From contig JAODAQ010000015.1 of the NCBI GenBank assembly GCA_025463515.1, forward strand, positions 1-32,305: 32,305 nucleotides of DNA. Reading direction: 5' to 3'. Each line of letters starts with the position of its first letter. Within the stretch, counting starts at the first letter, position 1. Under the pieces are notes generated by a model that did no database searches, was not told where the DNA came from, and saw only the letters and a list, made by a program, of their open reading frames with translations. Positions 15,336 to 22,531 of the stretch are shown piece by piece. The stretch comes from Rhodoglobus sp. GTDB lineage: Bacteria > Actinomycetota > Actinomycetes > Actinomycetales > Microbacteriaceae. The translations under genes were made by a program, and so were the position numbers.

Positions 15336-18300
15336 ATGAACGCCAGTGCCGCACGTTTCGAACTCCCTCCTGCCCCCGAGCGCCTCGCCGCCCGCCTCGC
15401 CGGCGGCGGTGCGATCGTGTGGAGCGAGCCCGTCACGATCCCGACCTACGAGCCGCACGAGTCCGACCGCTACCCGATGTTCCTCGACCGCCGGGTGTAC
15501 CAGGGCTCGAGCGGCCGGGTGTACCCGATCCCGTTCACCGACCGCATCGCCACGGAGCCCGTCGACCACGAGTGGCAGGCCGTCCACCTGGAGAACCGCT
15601 GGATCCGCCTGATGGTCATGCCGGAGCTCGGGGGTCGCATCCATGTCGGCTTCGACAAGGCCGCGGGCTACGACTTCTTCTACCGCAACAACGTCATCAA
15701 GCCCGCGCTGGTCGGCCTCGCCGGTCCGTGGATCTCGGGCGGCGTCGAGTTCAACTGGCCGCAGCACCACCGGCCCGGCACGTTCCTGCCCGTCGACTTC
15801 AGCATCGAGGAGGGCGACGACGGCTCGGTGACCGTCTGGAACTCCGACCACGACCCGTTCGACCGCATGAAGGGGATGCACGGGGTGCGGCTGCACCCCG
15901 ACCGCGCGACGGTCGAGCTCGTGGTGAGGCTGCACAACCGCACGAGCGAGGTGCACACCTTCCTCTGGTGGGCCAACGTCGCGGCGCGCGTCCACGACGA
16001 CTACCAGTCGTTCTTCCCCACCGATGTGCGCTTCGTGGCCGACCATGCGAGGCGCGCGATCACGGCGTTCCCCGCGGCCGACCGGCCGTACTACGGCGTC
16101 GACTACCCGGCCCGGGCGGCCGGCGGCGGCGACCGGCTCGACTTCTACCGGAACATCCCGGTGCCCACGTCGTACATGATCGTCGACACCGTCGACGACT
16201 TCTTCGGCGGCTACGACCACGCCGCCCGCGCCGGGTTCGTGCACGTCGCCGACCGGCACATCGCCCCCGGCAAGAAGCAGTGGACCTGGGGCAACGCCCC
16301 CTTCGGCCACGCGTGGGACGCGCTGCTCACCGACGGGGACGGCCCGTACGTCGAGCTCATGGCCGGCGTCTACACCGACAACCAGCCGGATTTCGCGTGG
16401 CTCATGCCCGGCGAGACGAAGACCTTCACGCAGACCTGGTACCCGATCCAGGGCATCGGCGTCGTGCACCAGGCCAACCTCGACGCGGCCGTGCACCTCG
16501 AGGTGGCCGACGGAATCGCGACCCTCGGCGCCGCCACTACCGCGGTGCGCCGCAACGCGACTGTCGCGCTGCGCGACGCCGCCACCGACGAGCTGCTCTC
16601 GCTGTGGCAGGGGGAGCTGGGGCCGGGATCCCCGTACGAGGAGCGCGTGGAGGTGGGCAGCCGCGCCGCGAGCGAGGTGGTGCTCGTCGTCTCGGTGGGC
16701 GGTGGCGAGCTGCTCCGGTGGCGGCCGCGGGACGAGGCATCCGGCCAGCCTGAACCGGCCACCGCGACCGAGCCGCCGCTGCCCTCGGCGATCGCCTCCG
16801 CCGACGAGCTCTACTTCACGGGCGTGCACCTCGCGCAGTACCGCCACCCGACGCGCTCGCCGCTGCCGTACTGGCGGGAGGCCGTCGCGCGCGATCCGCA
16901 CGACGTGCGCAGCAACGTGTCGCTCGCCGACCACCACTACCGCTCCGGTGAGTACGAGCTAGCCCTCGCGCACCTCGAGAGCGCGTTCGTGCGCCTCACC
17001 GCGCGCAACCTCAACCCCGCCGACGGCGAGGCCTCCTACCTGCGCGGGCTCGTGCTCGCCCGGCTCGCCCGCGGCGGCGAGGCCTACGACTCGTTCGCCA
17101 AGGCGACGTGGGACGGCAAGTGGGAGCACGCCGCGCTGGTCGAGCTGGCCCGCATGGATGCCGCGGCCGGCCGTTCCGCGCAGGCCCTCGAGCGCGTCCG
17201 CAGGGCCCACTCCGTGGGCGCCGACGACTCGCGCGCGCTCGGGATCGAGGCCGTGGTGCTCGAGCGCCTCGGCCGCGGTGACGAGTCGCGGGCCGTGCTC
17301 GATGCGACACTCGCCCGCGACCCGCTGGACCAGCTCGCCCTCGCCCTCAGCGGGCTGCCCGGCACTGCCGACCCGCAGACGCTCATCGACGTCGCACTCG
17401 AACTCGCCGCGATGGGGGAGGCGAGCCGTGCCGCCGACCTGCTCGAGCGCGCGGCCGTCGGCGCGAGTCGGCCGATGGCGCTCTACCACCTGGCGACCCT
17501 GCTCGACGGCGATGCCGCGGCCTCCGCCCGCGCGATGGCGTCCACCGCCCCCGCCGACCGCGCCTTCCCGCACGGGCTCGACGACCACGACGCACTCGTC
17601 GCCGCGGTCGCCGCCAACCCCCGAGACGGCCGTGCGCGGGCGATGCTCGCGATGCTCCTCTACGACCGCGGACGCACGGCCGAGGCGCTCGAGCTGTGGC
17701 GCGCAGGGATCGACGCCGGCCTCGTCGACCCGGTCGCGCTCCGCAACGCGGCGATCGCGACCTACAACACGACCGGCGACGGCGCAGAGGCCGCCGCACT
17801 GTACGAGCGCGCGCTCGTGCTCGCGCCGCTCGACGCGCGGCTCTGGTACGAGTCCGACCAGCTGCTGGGGCGTGCCGGGGCCACGGCGACGGAGCGCCTC
17901 CAGCGGCTCGGCACCGCGATCGTGTTCGACCGCGACGACCTCACCGTGGAGTACTGCGAGCTGCTCGTCGCCGTCGGCCGCGCGCAGGACGCGGTGGCGA
18001 TCCTCGAGTCCCGGTCGTTCGCGCCCTGGGAGGGCGGCGAGGGCCGCTCGCTCGCCGCCTGGGAGCACGCCTGCCTCGCGCTGGCCCGACTCGCGACGGA
18101 CCCGACGGATGCCCTGGCTCTGGCCGATCGCGCACTGCAGCCGCCCGCCACCCTCGGCGAAGCGCGGCACCTGCTCGCTCCCACGGGCCACATCGAGGAA
18201 GTGCGCGCCGCCGCGCTCGTGGCGCTCGGGCGGTCTGCCGAGGTCGTCGAGGCCGAGCATCCGGCAGCCCCGGTGCCGGGCGCCGCGCCGGACTACTTCG

Positions 18301-18413
18301 CGACGTCGCTACCGGAGCTGCTGCTGTTCGACCCGCCGCGACCCGCGTCAGGCCGTGACCGCCGCGGGGCTGCGCACCCAGCCGAGCTGGAACGCGAGCA
18401 GCCCCAGCGCTGA
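15336..18413 (+). CDS. DUF5107-TPR protein, probable sugar-related enzyme of unknown activity
   Basis: A 1025-aa cytoplasmic protein. The N-terminal third (about 25-400) matches DUF5107, a mutarotase-like beta fold seen as ENRWIRLMVMPELGGRIH, FFYRNNVIKPAL and SGGVEFNWPQHHRP, with conserved His and Asp residues that look catalytic. The rest is alpha-helical and alanine-rich with tetratricopeptide-like repeats (ALAHLESAFVRL, RAADLLERAA, AAALYERALVLAPLDARLWY). DUF5107 proteins often lie in glycoside-use loci, but I know of no settled reaction, so a carbohydrate-active role is inferred. ATG at 15336 is chosen because similarity begins soon after; upstream starts would read through the operator. 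No good Shine-Dalgarno is visible. The last 22 codons are antisense to the MFS gene and are probably a read-on tail. Confidence 0.82.
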   Translation: MNASAARFELPPAPERLAARLAGGGAIVWSEPVTIPTYEPHESDRYPMFLDRRVYQGSSGRVYPIPFTDRIATEPVDHEWQAVHLENRWIRLMVMPELGGRIHVGFDKAAGYDFFYRNNVIKPALVGLAGPWISGGVEFNWPQHHRPGTFLPVDFSIEEGDDGSVTVWNSDHDPFDRMKGMHGVRLHPDRATVELVVRLHNRTSEVHTFLWWANVAARVHDDYQSFFPTDVRFVADHARRAITAFPAADRPYYGVDYPARAAGGGDRLDFYRNIPVPTSYMIVDTVDDFFGGYDHAARAGFVHVADRHIAPGKKQWTWGNAPFGHAWDALLTDGDGPYVELMAGVYTDNQPDFAWLMPGETKTFTQTWYPIQGIGVVHQANLDAAVHLEVADGIATLGAATTAVRRNATVALRDAATDELLSLWQGELGPGSPYEERVEVGSRAASEVVLVVSVGGGELLRWRPRDEASGQPEPATATEPPLPSAIASADELYFTGVHLAQYRHPTRSPLPYWREAVARDPHDVRSNVSLADHHYRSGEYELALAHLESAFVRLTARNLNPADGEASYLRGLVLARLARGGEAYDSFAKATWDGKWEHAALVELARMDAAAGRSAQALERVRRAHSVGADDSRALGIEAVVLERLGRGDESRAVLDATLARDPLDQLALALSGLPGTADPQTLIDVALELAAMGEASRAADLLERAAVGASRPMALYHLATLLDGDAAASARAMASTAPADRAFPHGLDDHDALVAAVAANPRDGRARAMLAMLLYDRGRTAEALELWRAGIDAGLVDPVALRNAAIATYNTTGDGAEAAALYERALVLAPLDARLWYESDQLLGRAGATATERLQRLGTAIVFDRDDLTVEYCELLVAVGRAQDAVAILESRSFAPWEGGEGRSLAAWEHACLALARLATDPTDALALADRALQPPATLGEARHLLAPTGHIEEVRAAALVALGRSAEVVEAEHPAAPVPGAAPDYFATSLPELLLFDPPRPASGRDRRGAAHPAELEREQPQR

Positions 18414-19535
18414 GGCGATCGCGCCGAACAGGGGCACGAGCTCGCCGCCGCCGATGTGCAGGGCGGCGGCGCCGACGAGCGGCGCGAGCGCGATGCCCGC
18501 GTAGAGCGCGGTCGAGTACCAGGAGAGCGCGACGCCCGAGGTCGCCGGATCGATCTCGATCAGGCGGTGCTGCACCGGAAGCAGGGAGGCGTTCGCGGCG
18601 ATGCCCCAGATGGCGAACAGGATGCCGGTGCCCACCAGGCTCGTCGCGAGGAACGGCAGGGCCAGCAGCACGAGCACCTGCAGGCCGAAGAACACGAGCG
18701 AGACGCGCCGGTTGCCGTAGCGGTCAGTGAGCCGGCCCGAGAGCAGGTTGCCCGCGATACCGGCCACGCCGAAGACGAGGAGCAGGCCGGCGAGGAGCGA
18801 TCCGCTGCCGCCGGTCGCCTCGGCCGTGACCGAGGAGCTGAAGATGTACACGATGTTGAACCCCGCGACCGCGAGAAGGGTCGCGAACAGGGTGAGGACG
18901 ATCCGGCGGTTGCCGAGGATCGCGAACCGGCGGCCCACCGAGATCGGCGCGCCGACCGGGATGCCGCGGACGAAGAGCGCCACGGCGACGGCGACGATCA
19001 CGGCGAGCCCGGCAAGGCCGAACAGCGGCACGCGCCATCCGCCCGCTGCGGCGATCGCGGTTCCGAGCGGAGCACCGAACGCGGTGGATGCCGTGAACCC
19101 GACGGCCACGAACGCAATGGCCCGTCCCCGCTGGGCAACGGGGGCAAGGGCAGCCGCGGCTGCCGTCGCCGCCGGGACCAGGGCCGCGCCGCCCAGGCCA
19201 GCGAGCACGCGGCCGAGAGTGAACACGAGCAGGGTGGGCGCGACCGCGGCGATGAGCGTGCCGAGGGCGACGAGGACGAGCCCGCTCGCCATGAGGGTGG
19301 TCCGCGACATCCGGGGGAACAGGATCGAGATGACGGGCGCCGCGATCGCGACGGTGATCGAGTACCACGTGATGGAGTAGCTCACGTCGCTGGCGTGCAC
19401 GCCCAGGGTCTGCGCGATCGACGGCAGGATGCCCGCGATCATGAACCCGTTGGTGGCGACGGCGAACAGCCCGACCGCGAGCACAGCCAGCTTCGGGTAC
19501 AGCCTCGGCGGGTATGATTGTTCGATGCTCGTCAT
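18348..19535 (-). CDS. MFS transporter (DHA1-type drug or sugar efflux)
   Basis: A 395-aa inner-membrane transporter with twelve hydrophobic helices. Family features are FAVATNGFMIAGILPSIAQ in helix 1, the conserved GRVLAGLGGAAL of helix 4, and GAPLGTAIAAAGGWRVPLFG, close to the antiporter motif C of drug efflux carriers. It resembles the DHA1 family (chloramphenicol or arabinose efflux types); the actual substrate is not readable. It is divergent from an ArsR-type regulator with only 23 bp between the start codons, so the regulator very likely represses it. Its 3' end overlaps the DUF5107 gene by 66 bp on the opposite strand. Confidence 0.9.
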   Translation of the reverse strand: MTSIEQSYPPRLYPKLAVLAVGLFAVATNGFMIAGILPSIAQTLGVHASDVSYSITWYSITVAIAAPVISILFPRMSRTTLMASGLVLVALGTLIAAVAPTLLVFTLGRVLAGLGGAALVPAATAAAAALAPVAQRGRAIAFVAVGFTASTAFGAPLGTAIAAAGGWRVPLFGLAGLAVIVAVAVALFVRGIPVGAPISVGRRFAILGNRRIVLTLFATLLAVAGFNIVYIFSSSVTAEATGGSGSLLAGLLLVFGVAGIAGNLLSGRLTDRYGNRRVSLVFFGLQVLVLLALPFLATSLVGTGILFAIWGIAANASLLPVQHRLIEIDPATSGVALSWYSTALYAGIALAPLVGAAALHIGGGELVPLFGAIASALGLLAFQLGWVRSPAAVTA

Positions 19536-19546
19536 ACAGTGCAGGC

Positions 19547-19574
19547 TAGCATAGTTCGATGGACGTCGAACTAT
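19547..19574. promoter_or_regulatory. Operator palindrome over the ArsR-type gene start and MFS promoter
   Basis: ATAGTTCGA (19551-19559) and TCGAACTAT (19566-19574) are a perfect 9-bp inverted repeat with a 6-nt spacer, including the ATG of the regulator. TAGCAT (19547-19552) fits a -10 box 6 nt before that ATG, which suggests a leaderless mRNA. TATGCT on the other strand can serve the MFS gene. A dimer bound here would block both promoters. Confidence 0.7.
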
Positions 19575-19876
19575 ATCCGTCGCCCCCCATGGAGTCCGTC
19601 GAACTCGTCGACGTGCTCAAGGCGCTCGCCGACCCCATTCGGCTGCGCATGATCCAACAACTCGTGGACGGCGATCCGCATTCCAAGAGCTCGCAGTTCT
19701 GGGGCTTCGAGATTCAGAAGTCGACGCTCGCGCACCACTTCAAGACCCTGCGCGAGGCGGGCGTGACCCGCACGATAGTCGAGGGACGCAACCACTGGAT
19801 CCAACTGCGCCGGGCTGAGCTCGACGCGAAGTTCCCCGGGCTGATCGACGCCCTGACGGGTCACACCACGGCGTAG
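19559..19876 (+). CDS. ArsR-type winged-helix repressor
   Basis: A 105-aa regulator with the ArsR-family winged helix-turn-helix: VDVLKALADPIRLRMIQQL in helices 1-2, STLAHHFKTLREAGVTRTIV in the recognition helix, and a wing ending EGRNHWIQLRR. It lacks the CxCxC metal site of ArsR itself, so it probably senses an organic ligand or another signal. No Shine-Dalgarno precedes the ATG; a -10 box placed 6 nt upstream suggests leaderless translation. The neighbouring MFS gene is the obvious target. Its 3' end overlaps a small gene on the other strand by 16 bp. Confidence 0.88.
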   Translation: MDVELYPSPPMESVELVDVLKALADPIRLRMIQQLVDGDPHSKSSQFWGFEIQKSTLAHHFKTLREAGVTRTIVEGRNHWIQLRRAELDAKFPGLIDALTGHTTA

Positions 19877-20145
19877 AGCCCTTCCAGGGCGCTCTCGATC
19901 GAGTCGAAGTTGCCGATGGTGCGGGCGTGCTCGTTCTTGAGCCGGAAGCCTCCGGCGGTGCGCAGGATGGTGCCCGCGATGATGTCCGTGATCTGGTGGC
20001 GAATGGTCCAACGACCGTGCCCGTCCTCGATCAGATAGAAGTGCTCCGTGTAGGTCACGAGGGGCAATGCTGCACCATGGCGGTGACATTCGGGTGAACA
20101 CTCGCGGTGGAATGCGGACGTGTTATCAACCGTTACCTCCCCCAT
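19861..20145 (-). CDS. Small hypothetical protein, start uncertain
   Basis: An unrecognised protein, up to about 94 aa. The convincing part is the C-terminal 65 residues ([15 protein letters not shown], then [11 protein letters not shown] and [16 protein letters not shown]), a small mixed alpha/beta domain. It resembles the 74-aa protein at 21864: both have an AG-hydrophobic-I segment, a GF turn, and a closing IG/LG-x-F followed by an alanine helix. ATG 20145 overlaps the start codon of the divergent reductase gene and leaves a Cys/His-containing extension ([13 protein letters not shown]). A GTG at 20058 would give only the conserved domain. Neither start has a good ribosome site. It overlaps the end of the ArsR-type gene by 16 bp. 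Confidence 0.5.
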   Translation of the reverse strand: MGEVTVDNTSAFHRECSPECHRHGAALPLVTYTEHFYLIEDGHGRWTIRHQITDIIAGTILRTAGGFRLKNEHARTIGNFDSIESALEGLYAVV

Positions 20146-20995
20146 GACCACTCAGCCTGCAGCCTCATCCGGTACCTTCTCGATCGGCGGCGACCTTCCG
20201 GTCCACCGCCTCGGCTACGGCGTGATGCAGCTGCCCGGGCCGGGCGTGTGGGGGCCCTCGCGCGACCACGACGGCGCCATCCGCGTGCTGCGCCGCACTG
20301 TCGAGCTCGGCATCACGCTCATCGACACGGCCGACTCCTACGGGCCGTTCGAGGCCGACCACCTCATCCGCGAGGCGCTGCACCCGTACGCCGACGACCT
20401 CGTGATCGCGACCAAGGTCGGGTTCACCCGCCAGGGCCCCAACCAGTGGACCCCGGTCGGCCGCCCCGAGTACCTCCGCCAGCAGGTGGAGCTCAACCTG
20501 CGCCACCTCGGGCTCGAGCGCATCGACCTGCTCCAGCTGCACCGCATCGACGCCGATCTTCCGCTGGAGGACCAGCTCGGCGAGCTCGGCGCCCTGCAGC
20601 AGGAGGGCAAGATCCGCCACCTCGGCCTCTCTGAGGTCTCGGTAGAGCAGCTCGAGGCCGCGCGGAGGATCGTCGACATCGTCTCCGTGCAGAACCGCTA
20701 CAACCTCGCCGATCGCGCCTCGGAGGACGTGCTCGACTACGCCGAGGCGAACGGCATCGCGTTCATCCCGTGGTTCCCGCTGGCCACCGGCAAGCTGGCG
20801 CGAGAAGGCGGTCCGCTGGATGCCGCGGCGAAGCGCCATGACGCGACGCCCTCGCAGCTCGCCCTCGCCTGGCTCCTGCGCCGCTCGCCGGTCATGCTGC
20901 CCATCCCGGGCACCTCGAGCGTGGAGCACCTCGACGACAACACGGCCGCCGCGCTCATCGAGCTGACCGACGACGAGTTCGCGGCGCTCACCTGA
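20144..20995 (+). CDS. Aldo/keto reductase
   Basis: A cytoplasmic NADPH-dependent oxidoreductase of 283 aa. The catalytic tetrad is complete: D61 in [10 protein letters not shown]66 in the same motif, K91 in IATKVGF and H133 in [20 protein letters not shown] and the cofactor-binding [16 protein letters not shown] near the C-terminus complete the family signature. It looks like the broad AKR11-13 type acting on small carbonyls; the physiological substrate is unknown. ATG at 20144 is preferred to a TTG eight codons upstream. No Shine-Dalgarno is visible on this strand. The last 21 bp and the sequence just beyond have been duplicated in tandem. Confidence 0.92.
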   Translation: MTTQPAASSGTFSIGGDLPVHRLGYGVMQLPGPGVWGPSRDHDGAIRVLRRTVELGITLIDTADSYGPFEADHLIREALHPYADDLVIATKVGFTRQGPNQWTPVGRPEYLRQQVELNLRHLGLERIDLLQLHRIDADLPLEDQLGELGALQQEGKIRHLGLSEVSVEQLEAARRIVDIVSVQNRYNLADRASEDVLDYAEANGIAFIPWFPLATGKLAREGGPLDAAAKRHDATPSQLALAWLLRRSPVMLPIPGTSSVEHLDDNTAAALIELTDDEFAALT

Positions 20996-21054
20996 TCAGC
21001 GGGTTGAGTAGGCCGAGTTTTCGGCGCTCACCCGACCTGCGGGTTGAGTAGGCC
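20975..21054 (+). repeat. 40-bp tandem duplication spanning the reductase stop codon
   Basis: Positions 20975-21014 and 21015-21054 match at 35 of 40 bases. Each unit joins the last codons of the reductase gene (GAGTT...GGCGCTCACC) to the left end of the palindromic repeat (GGGTTGAGTAGGCC). The downstream copy has lost the stop codon. Confidence 0.85.
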
Positions 21055-21110
21055 GCCCACGGCCGTATCGAAACCCGGTTTCGATACGACGCCAGGGCGC
21101 CTACTCAACC
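21042..21110. repeat. Palindromic repeat element, copy A (probable bidirectional terminator)
   Basis: Left arm 21042-21075 starts GGTTGAGTAGG and ends CGTATCGAAACC. The right arm 21077-21110 starts GGTTTCGATACG and ends CCTACTCAACC. Outer and inner ends pair across a one-base centre, and each arm has an internal GC hairpin, giving a cloverleaf-like fold. It lies between the convergent reductase and membrane-protein genes. Confidence 0.85.
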
Positions 21111-21120
21111 AGCGGAAGCG

Positions 21121-21813
21121 CTAGAACAGCGGCAGTGCGGGCACCGCGGCCGCGATGACGATCGCGGCGACGAAGATCACCACTGCGACACCGCCCATGA
21201 TGAGCTTGATGCGGAACGCCGAGACGACGGCCGCGATGCCGAGAAGGAACAGGGCGACGGCCATGATGACCGTGGCGAGCGTCAGCTTGTCGCCGTAGGA
21301 GTTCGCCTGGTCGCCCTCGGCGATCTTGGCGAGGCCTTCCTCGTGCTTGTCGCTGTAGCCGCTGAACAGTGCGTCCTGGTAGTCCTCGTCGTTGCTGGGG
21401 TCGACGTAGAAATCGGGGTTCGCCTCATTCTCCGCGTCGGCGCGCTGGATGGCGCCGTCGAAGTCCTCGGAGACCGACTGGAAGTAGATCGTGTCGTACT
21501 TGATCTGCGCCGCCTCGGAGATCGCGGGGTCAGGGTTGGCGATGTCGAGCCGCAGCTCGGTGAGCGTCTGCCAGAGCTGCGAGTCCTGCACGTACTGCTG
21601 GTTGCCCTCGAGGTACATCGACTCGGCCTCGGTGGAGAGGTTGGTGCCGACCGTGTACGCCTGCGCCTGCTGGCCGCCGTAGAGCGAGCTCTGGAACGAG
21701 GCGTAGGCGACGGCGATCGAGACGACACCCAGGAGGATGGCGATGATGACTTCGGTGTTCTTACGAAGGAAGGAGAGGCCCTGGCGGCCCTCGGTGGTCG
21801 CGTCAGATGACAC
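21121..21813 (-). CDS. Hypothetical three-helix membrane protein
   Basis: A 230-aa protein similar in plan to DUF4337-type membrane proteins. One helix lies near the N-terminus (EVIIAILLGVVSIAVAYASF) and two near the C-terminus (LATVIMAVALFLLGIAAVVS and GVAVVIFVAAIVIAAAVPAL). The roughly 120 residues between are hydrophilic, acidic and rich in Gln, Tyr, Asp and Glu, probably extracellular or coiled. No catalytic motif is seen. The GTG start is supported by GGAG 5 nt upstream (21819-21822 on the complement). It is convergent with the reductase gene across repeat copy A. Function unknown. Confidence 0.8.
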   Translation of the reverse strand: MSSDATTEGRQGLSFLRKNTEVIIAILLGVVSIAVAYASFQSSLYGGQQAQAYTVGTNLSTEAESMYLEGNQQYVQDSQLWQTLTELRLDIANPDPAISEAAQIKYDTIYFQSVSEDFDGAIQRADAENEANPDFYVDPSNDEDYQDALFSGYSDKHEEGLAKIAEGDQANSYGDKLTLATVIMAVALFLLGIAAVVSAFRIKLIMGGVAVVIFVAAIVIAAAVPALPLF

Positions 21814-21863
21814 TGGTGCTCCGGTCTGTCGGGTCGGGTAAGAGCGCCAGTCTAGGGGCGGAT

Positions 21864-22088
21864 TTACTCCCGGAATCGCGCCTTTGCCTCATCCACCGTC
21901 GCGAACACTCCGAGGTGCTTCGCGAGGTGAGTCGTTGCTGTGAAGCCTTCGCCGCGACGAGCCTCGATCATGCCCGCGAACTCCCCGTTGATCTTGCCGA
22001 CCCAGAGGCCGGACTGCACCACCGTCCACTGGATGGCGCCGCGCGCCGGCGACGCTCCCGCGGAGGGCTTCGGGGTGGTCATGGTCAT
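21864..22088 (-). CDS. Small conserved-looking hypothetical protein
   Basis: A 74-aa protein: a Pro/Ser/Ala-rich N-terminus, then WTVVQSGLWVGKINGEFAGM, a Gly-rich turn EARRGEGFTA, and a helix-turn LAKHLGVFATVDEAKARF. It seems a distant relative of the small protein at 19861. ATG at 22088 is chosen because AAGGAG lies 6 nt upstream (22095-22100 on the complement), unlike the longer form beginning at 22151. A 6-bp inverted repeat, ACTTTC/GAAAGT (22102-22119), sits in its leader. No function can be assigned. Confidence 0.7.
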   Translation of the reverse strand: MTMTTPKPSAGASPARGAIQWTVVQSGLWVGKINGEFAGMIEARRGEGFTATTHLAKHLGVFATVDEAKARFRE

Positions 22089-22303
22089 GTCGTGCTCCTT
22101 CACTTTCGCCGTTGAAAGTTGTAGGACGCCGGGTGCGGGCCGAGGGGACAAGCTGCTGTACCGATGAGTAAACGCCCCGCCGCCCGTGTTGTCGAGGGGT
22201 TGCAGCTAACTCGAAGGAAACCGTCGTGGGTCGGGAAGGAATGTCAGTGGGAACGCCTAGCCTTAAAGAAATCCCGCGACACGCCGAAACCACTACATCT
22301 AGG

Positions 22304-22336
22304 GGAATGACATCGGTGTCATTCCGGTTATATAGT
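22304..22336 (+). promoter_or_regulatory. Strong promoter under a palindrome, driving the 26-aa peptide gene
   Basis: GGAATGACA (22304-22312) and TGTCATTCC (22317-22325) are a perfect 9-bp inverted repeat with a TCGG centre. ATGACA (22307-22312) is a 5/6 match to the -35 consensus, and TATAGT (22331-22336) is a 5/6 match to -10 at 18 bp. TATATA at 22329 gives 16 bp. A protein bound to the palindrome would cover the -35 box. Confidence 0.72.
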
Positions 22337-22386
22337 GAAACACCCGCACAACGCGGGACGAATTCTTAGACTTGGGGAGGTCCGAT

Positions 22387-22467
22387 ATGGACAACGAAGA
22401 CAACGTCGGCGGCTACGCAGTTCCGGTCGATCCCATGGATCTTCTGCAGTGCGACAGCTGCCAGTAA
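22387..22467 (+). CDS. 26-residue peptide with CxxC tail, unrecognised
   Basis: A short open frame with everything a real gene needs: promoter at 22307-22336, GGGGAGG (22374-22380) 6 nt before the ATG, a TAA stop, and a perfect terminator 19 bp later. The peptide is acidic at the N-terminus (MDNEDNVGGYAVPV) and ends DPMDLLQCDSCQ, with two cysteines spaced CxxC. It could be a ribosomally made peptide precursor, a secreted signal, or a metal- or thiol-reactive peptide. A regulatory leader peptide is unlikely, because the terminator has no visible competing structure and the next gene has its own start. The double-glycine-like VGG lacks the -7 and -12 hydrophobic residues, so it is not an obvious substrate of the exporter at 12128. 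No maturation enzyme is adjacent. Confidence 0.72.
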   Translation: MDNEDNVGGYAVPVDPMDLLQCDSCQ

Positions 22468-22486
22468 GAGTCGACTAAACGATTCA

Positions 22487-22514
22487 GTGAAGCCCCGGTT
22501 CGCCGGGGCTTCAC
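22487..22514 (+). terminator. Intrinsic terminator of the 26-aa peptide gene
   Basis: GTGAAGCCCCGG (22487-22498), TTCG loop, CCGGGGCTTCAC (22503-22514): a perfect 12-bp stem capped by the very stable UUCG tetraloop, then CATTTA. The U-tract is short, as is usual in high-GC actinobacteria. Confidence 0.88.
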
Positions 22515-22531
22515 CATTTAAGCTTGCAACC

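Noticed and set aside
15207-16937. 576-aa minus-strand frame opposite the DUF5107 gene
   Set aside because: Shadow frame, rich in Val/Gly/Arg with no domain, and it would run through the regulator promoter.
22241-22369. 42-codon frame (MSVGTPSLKEIPRHAETT...) upstream of the 26-aa peptide
   Set aside because: It runs through the promoter and palindrome of the peptide gene, the purine-rich stretch before it touches the ATG with no spacing, and the composition is unremarkable.
22387-22467. 26-aa peptide as a substrate of the C39 exporter because of its VGG
   Set aside because: Only nine residues would form the leader, and the hydrophobic residues needed at -7 and -12 are missing; the locus is 8 kb from the exporter.
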